Source: an uncultured Lachnospiraceae bacterium
Lineage (GTDB): Bacteria > Bacillota > Clostridia > Lachnospirales > Lachnospiraceae
DNA: 53,674 bases
Assembly (NCBI GenBank): GCA_947626715.1
Contig: CANQTG010000005.1
Span: forward strand, 1-53,674
Direction: 5' to 3'
A model generated the notes under the pieces. The model saw only the letters and a list, made by a program, of their open reading frames with translations. It did no database searches and was not told the origin of the DNA. Every line of letters starts with the position of its first letter. Position 1 is the stretch's first letter. Made by a program: the position numbers and the translations under genes. Below, piece by piece: positions 52,097 to 53,674 of the stretch.

Positions 52097-53674
52097 CTAC
52101 TCTCCCGCGATCAGAATACTGCCGTCCGCGTCGTTTCGGTACTTCGCAACGAAATACAGATCGCTCCCGTCATAGGGCTGCGTAAAATCATAGGGCTCCT
52201 TCGTATAGCCGTTCAGCCATTCGACAAAGGTATAGCCCTCCTTCTGCGGCGCGAGCGGCTCCTCCAGCACATCGCCGACCAGCCCCTCCACATAGGAGAT
52301 ATACAGATCGCCGTCGCCCCCGTCCAGATATACCTTCTTAGACTCCCTGCCGTCCACCCACAATCCGGTCAGGTACGCTTCCCTGCTTTCGACAAAGCCC
52401 CGCAGCTGCTCCAGCGCTTTTCGGTACTCCTCTTCCCGCGCATCCGCATCCTGCCCTTTGTTCCTGTCCCACCTGACGCCGTCCATGAGAGCGCTCTTTT
52501 CCACTCCGCGCGCCATCTCCTCCAGCTCTCCGTTTTCCAGCGTTTTCAGATAAGGCAGAAAATCCGTCTCATACAGCTTTGACGCCAGAGAGCGGAACTC
52601 CTCCTTTTCATACATACGATACCAGATGGAAAAATCGTCCATCGGCAGGGCCGCGAACAGGCCGTACGGGCTGACGCTGCTGATATAGTGCTGGTTCGTC
52701 CGCGGGTTCATGATCGGATTGCCCAGACTCATATCATAGTCCCATGCGGGGCCCGCAAAGATCCTGCCGTCGGCGCTGTCCGCGTCTTTATAGAAGTACT
52801 GGCTTGTAGAGGACGCGTCGTAATTGCGCACGATCTCTTCTAACAGATACTTTCGGGCAAAGCTTTCCAGATCGATATAATCCGTATAATGCAGTCCCGT
52901 CCCGGGATTGATCCCATCCTCGGCGTACAGCGCGTCCTCAAAGCTCTGCCAGAGGCCCGCGATATAGACCACCTCCGACTTATCCGCATACTCCGGCTGC
53001 TTTACCGTAACGGGCTGTCCTCTTTTTGTAATAAAAAAGCTCGGGCTTTCGTAGATCCTAGAAGGGCGCTCGATCTCCAAAAGATAACCGCCCGTGATAT
53101 CCTCCGTCCCGATCTGCGCGTCGTAGCCGCGGTATACGACGCCGTTTTCCAGCCTTTGGATCCCGGCCCGCTCCGGATCCTCCTTTGAGAGCCGCGCCGC
53201 CTCTTCCCGATTGAGCTCTTCCTCCTTCGGCTCATACAGCGTATAATCCTCCAGATCGCGGATATCCAGCCTGTTCTTTGCGATCTCGACCTTTTCACTG
53301 AGCTGATAACAGCCCTGATAGTCCCCGTTGACATACAGATCTACAAAGCGGCTCTCCGGCGGCTGCGCCACGCCTCCCGCCTTCGCCATCGTAAACGCGA
53401 TCTGATTCCTCAGCAGCGTTTTATCGGACCAGTTGCTGAGCAGGTTCCACTTTACCGCGCTCCCCATGCCCAAAAGGCCGCTTCTCTGCCGCAGCGTCAT
53501 CTGATAAGGCTTTTTGACCCAGTCCGCGGAGGTATTCCCCCTGACGCGGATCCTCTCCAAGAGCTCCTCCGTTTCTACCCGGCCGTCCGCTGACACGAGC
53601 AGAAGCTCCGCCCCGTACTGCTGCGCATACGGCGCTTTGGAAAGCGCGTCCGCCCTTTCCGCTCCCATATCCAC
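52097..53674 (-). CDS. CotH kinase family protein (N-terminus cut by window edge)
   Basis: The visible 525 residues lack the start, which lies beyond 53674. The CotH protein-kinase domain is clear: RIRVRGNTSADWVKKPYQMT, KWNLLSNWSDKTLLRNQIAF, YVNGDYQGCYQLSEKVEI, GGYLLEIER, and the metal-binding AGPAWDYDMSLGNP. A C-terminal InlB/Listeria-Bacteroides-type repeat follows (EGYTFVEWLNGYTKEPYDF, about residues 475-515). CotH of B. subtilis phosphorylates spore coat proteins; relatives in other settings are surface or exported kinases with unknown targets. Genes of this family are often next to VTC and DUF4956 genes; here these are about 28 kb away in the same gene region. Confidence 0.9.
   Translation of the reverse strand: MDMGAERADALSKAPYAQQYGAELLLVSADGRVETEELLERIRVRGNTSADWVKKPYQMTLRQRSGLLGMGSAVKWNLLSNWSDKTLLRNQIAFTMAKAGGVAQPPESRFVDLYVNGDYQGCYQLSEKVEIAKNRLDIRDLEDYTLYEPKEEELNREEAARLSKEDPERAGIQRLENGVVYRGYDAQIGTEDITGGYLLEIERPSRIYESPSFFITKRGQPVTVKQPEYADKSEVVYIAGLWQSFEDALYAEDGINPGTGLHYTDYIDLESFARKYLLEEIVRNYDASSTSQYFYKDADSADGRIFAGPAWDYDMSLGNPIMNPRTNQHYISSVSPYGLFAALPMDDFSIWYRMYEKEEFRSLASKLYETDFLPYLKTLENGELEEMARGVEKSALMDGVRWDRNKGQDADAREEEYRKALEQLRGFVESREAYLTGLWVDGRESKKVYLDGGDGDLYISYVEGLVGDVLEEPLAPQKEGYTFVEWLNGYTKEPYDFTQPYDGSDLYFVAKYRNDADGSILIAGE

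Overview
The window reads as a Clostridia chromosome segment, most likely Lachnospiraceae (inference). It has moderately high GC, strong AGGAGG-type ribosome binding sites, TTGACA/TATAAT-type promoters, a CspB-like subtilase, a CotH kinase, and many double-domain family 2 glycosyltransferases of the kind common in gut Clostridia. No rRNA or tRNA gene and no CRISPR array was seen.

Region 1 (1-5.1 kb, minus strand) is a sulfur amino acid block: cysK, a cystathionine gamma-synthase/lyase gene and a PatB/MalY C-S lyase gene, followed by a MetQ-type lipoprotein and then a partial iron-type alcohol dehydrogenase. A consensus promoter precedes cysK. Region 2 (5.1-13.1 kb) carries a hybrid histidine kinase with two receiver domains, a Csp-like subtilase with an intact triad, a ClpX-like unfoldase with a long acidic head, and a membrane-anchored HtrA protease. 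Region 3 (13.1-14.7 kb) is a scar. A LysR C-terminus, an Arg/Glu-rich gene tail, a low-GC acetyltransferase gene, a tnpW-type transposon gene and a decayed proB fragment lie between htrA and glmS.

Region 4 (14.7-20.3 kb) holds glmS with a glycosyltransferase gene. It then holds a two-gene operon, a polyprenyl-phosphate glycosylphosphotransferase that starts lipid-linked glycan synthesis and an LCP ligase that attaches wall glycans. Region 5 (20.8-42.3 kb, minus strand) looks like one ~21 kb operon read from a promoter at 42.32-42.35 kb. Its order is: membrane GH25 lysozyme, rfbB, rfbA, second membrane GH25 lysozyme, rfbC, Wzm/Wzt ABC exporter, methyltransferase-kinase fusion, two large glycosyltransferases, phosphohexomutase, GtrA, VTC-type polyphosphate polymerase, DUF4956 membrane protein, and a third large glycosyltransferase. 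It probably makes and exports a deoxyhexose-containing wall polysaccharide by the ABC route. The methyltransferase-kinase next to a Wzt with a C-terminal domain recalls the chain-capping logic of E. coli O9a (WbdD/Wzt).

Region 6 (42.4-53.7 kb) begins with a highly folded ~190 nt leader ahead of a small zinc-ribbon gene. After it come a split EamA/SMR transporter pair, a GtrII-like glucosyltransferase, an SGNH-like membrane protein lacking the usual serine, a Wzx-type flippase, a GT4-like glycosyltransferase, a GtrB-like polyprenyl-phosphate glycosyltransferase, a large GT-C-like membrane protein and a CotH kinase cut by the window edge. Together these suggest lipid-linked sugar side-chain decoration of the surface glycan. 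All functions are read from sequence motifs; no database search was possible.
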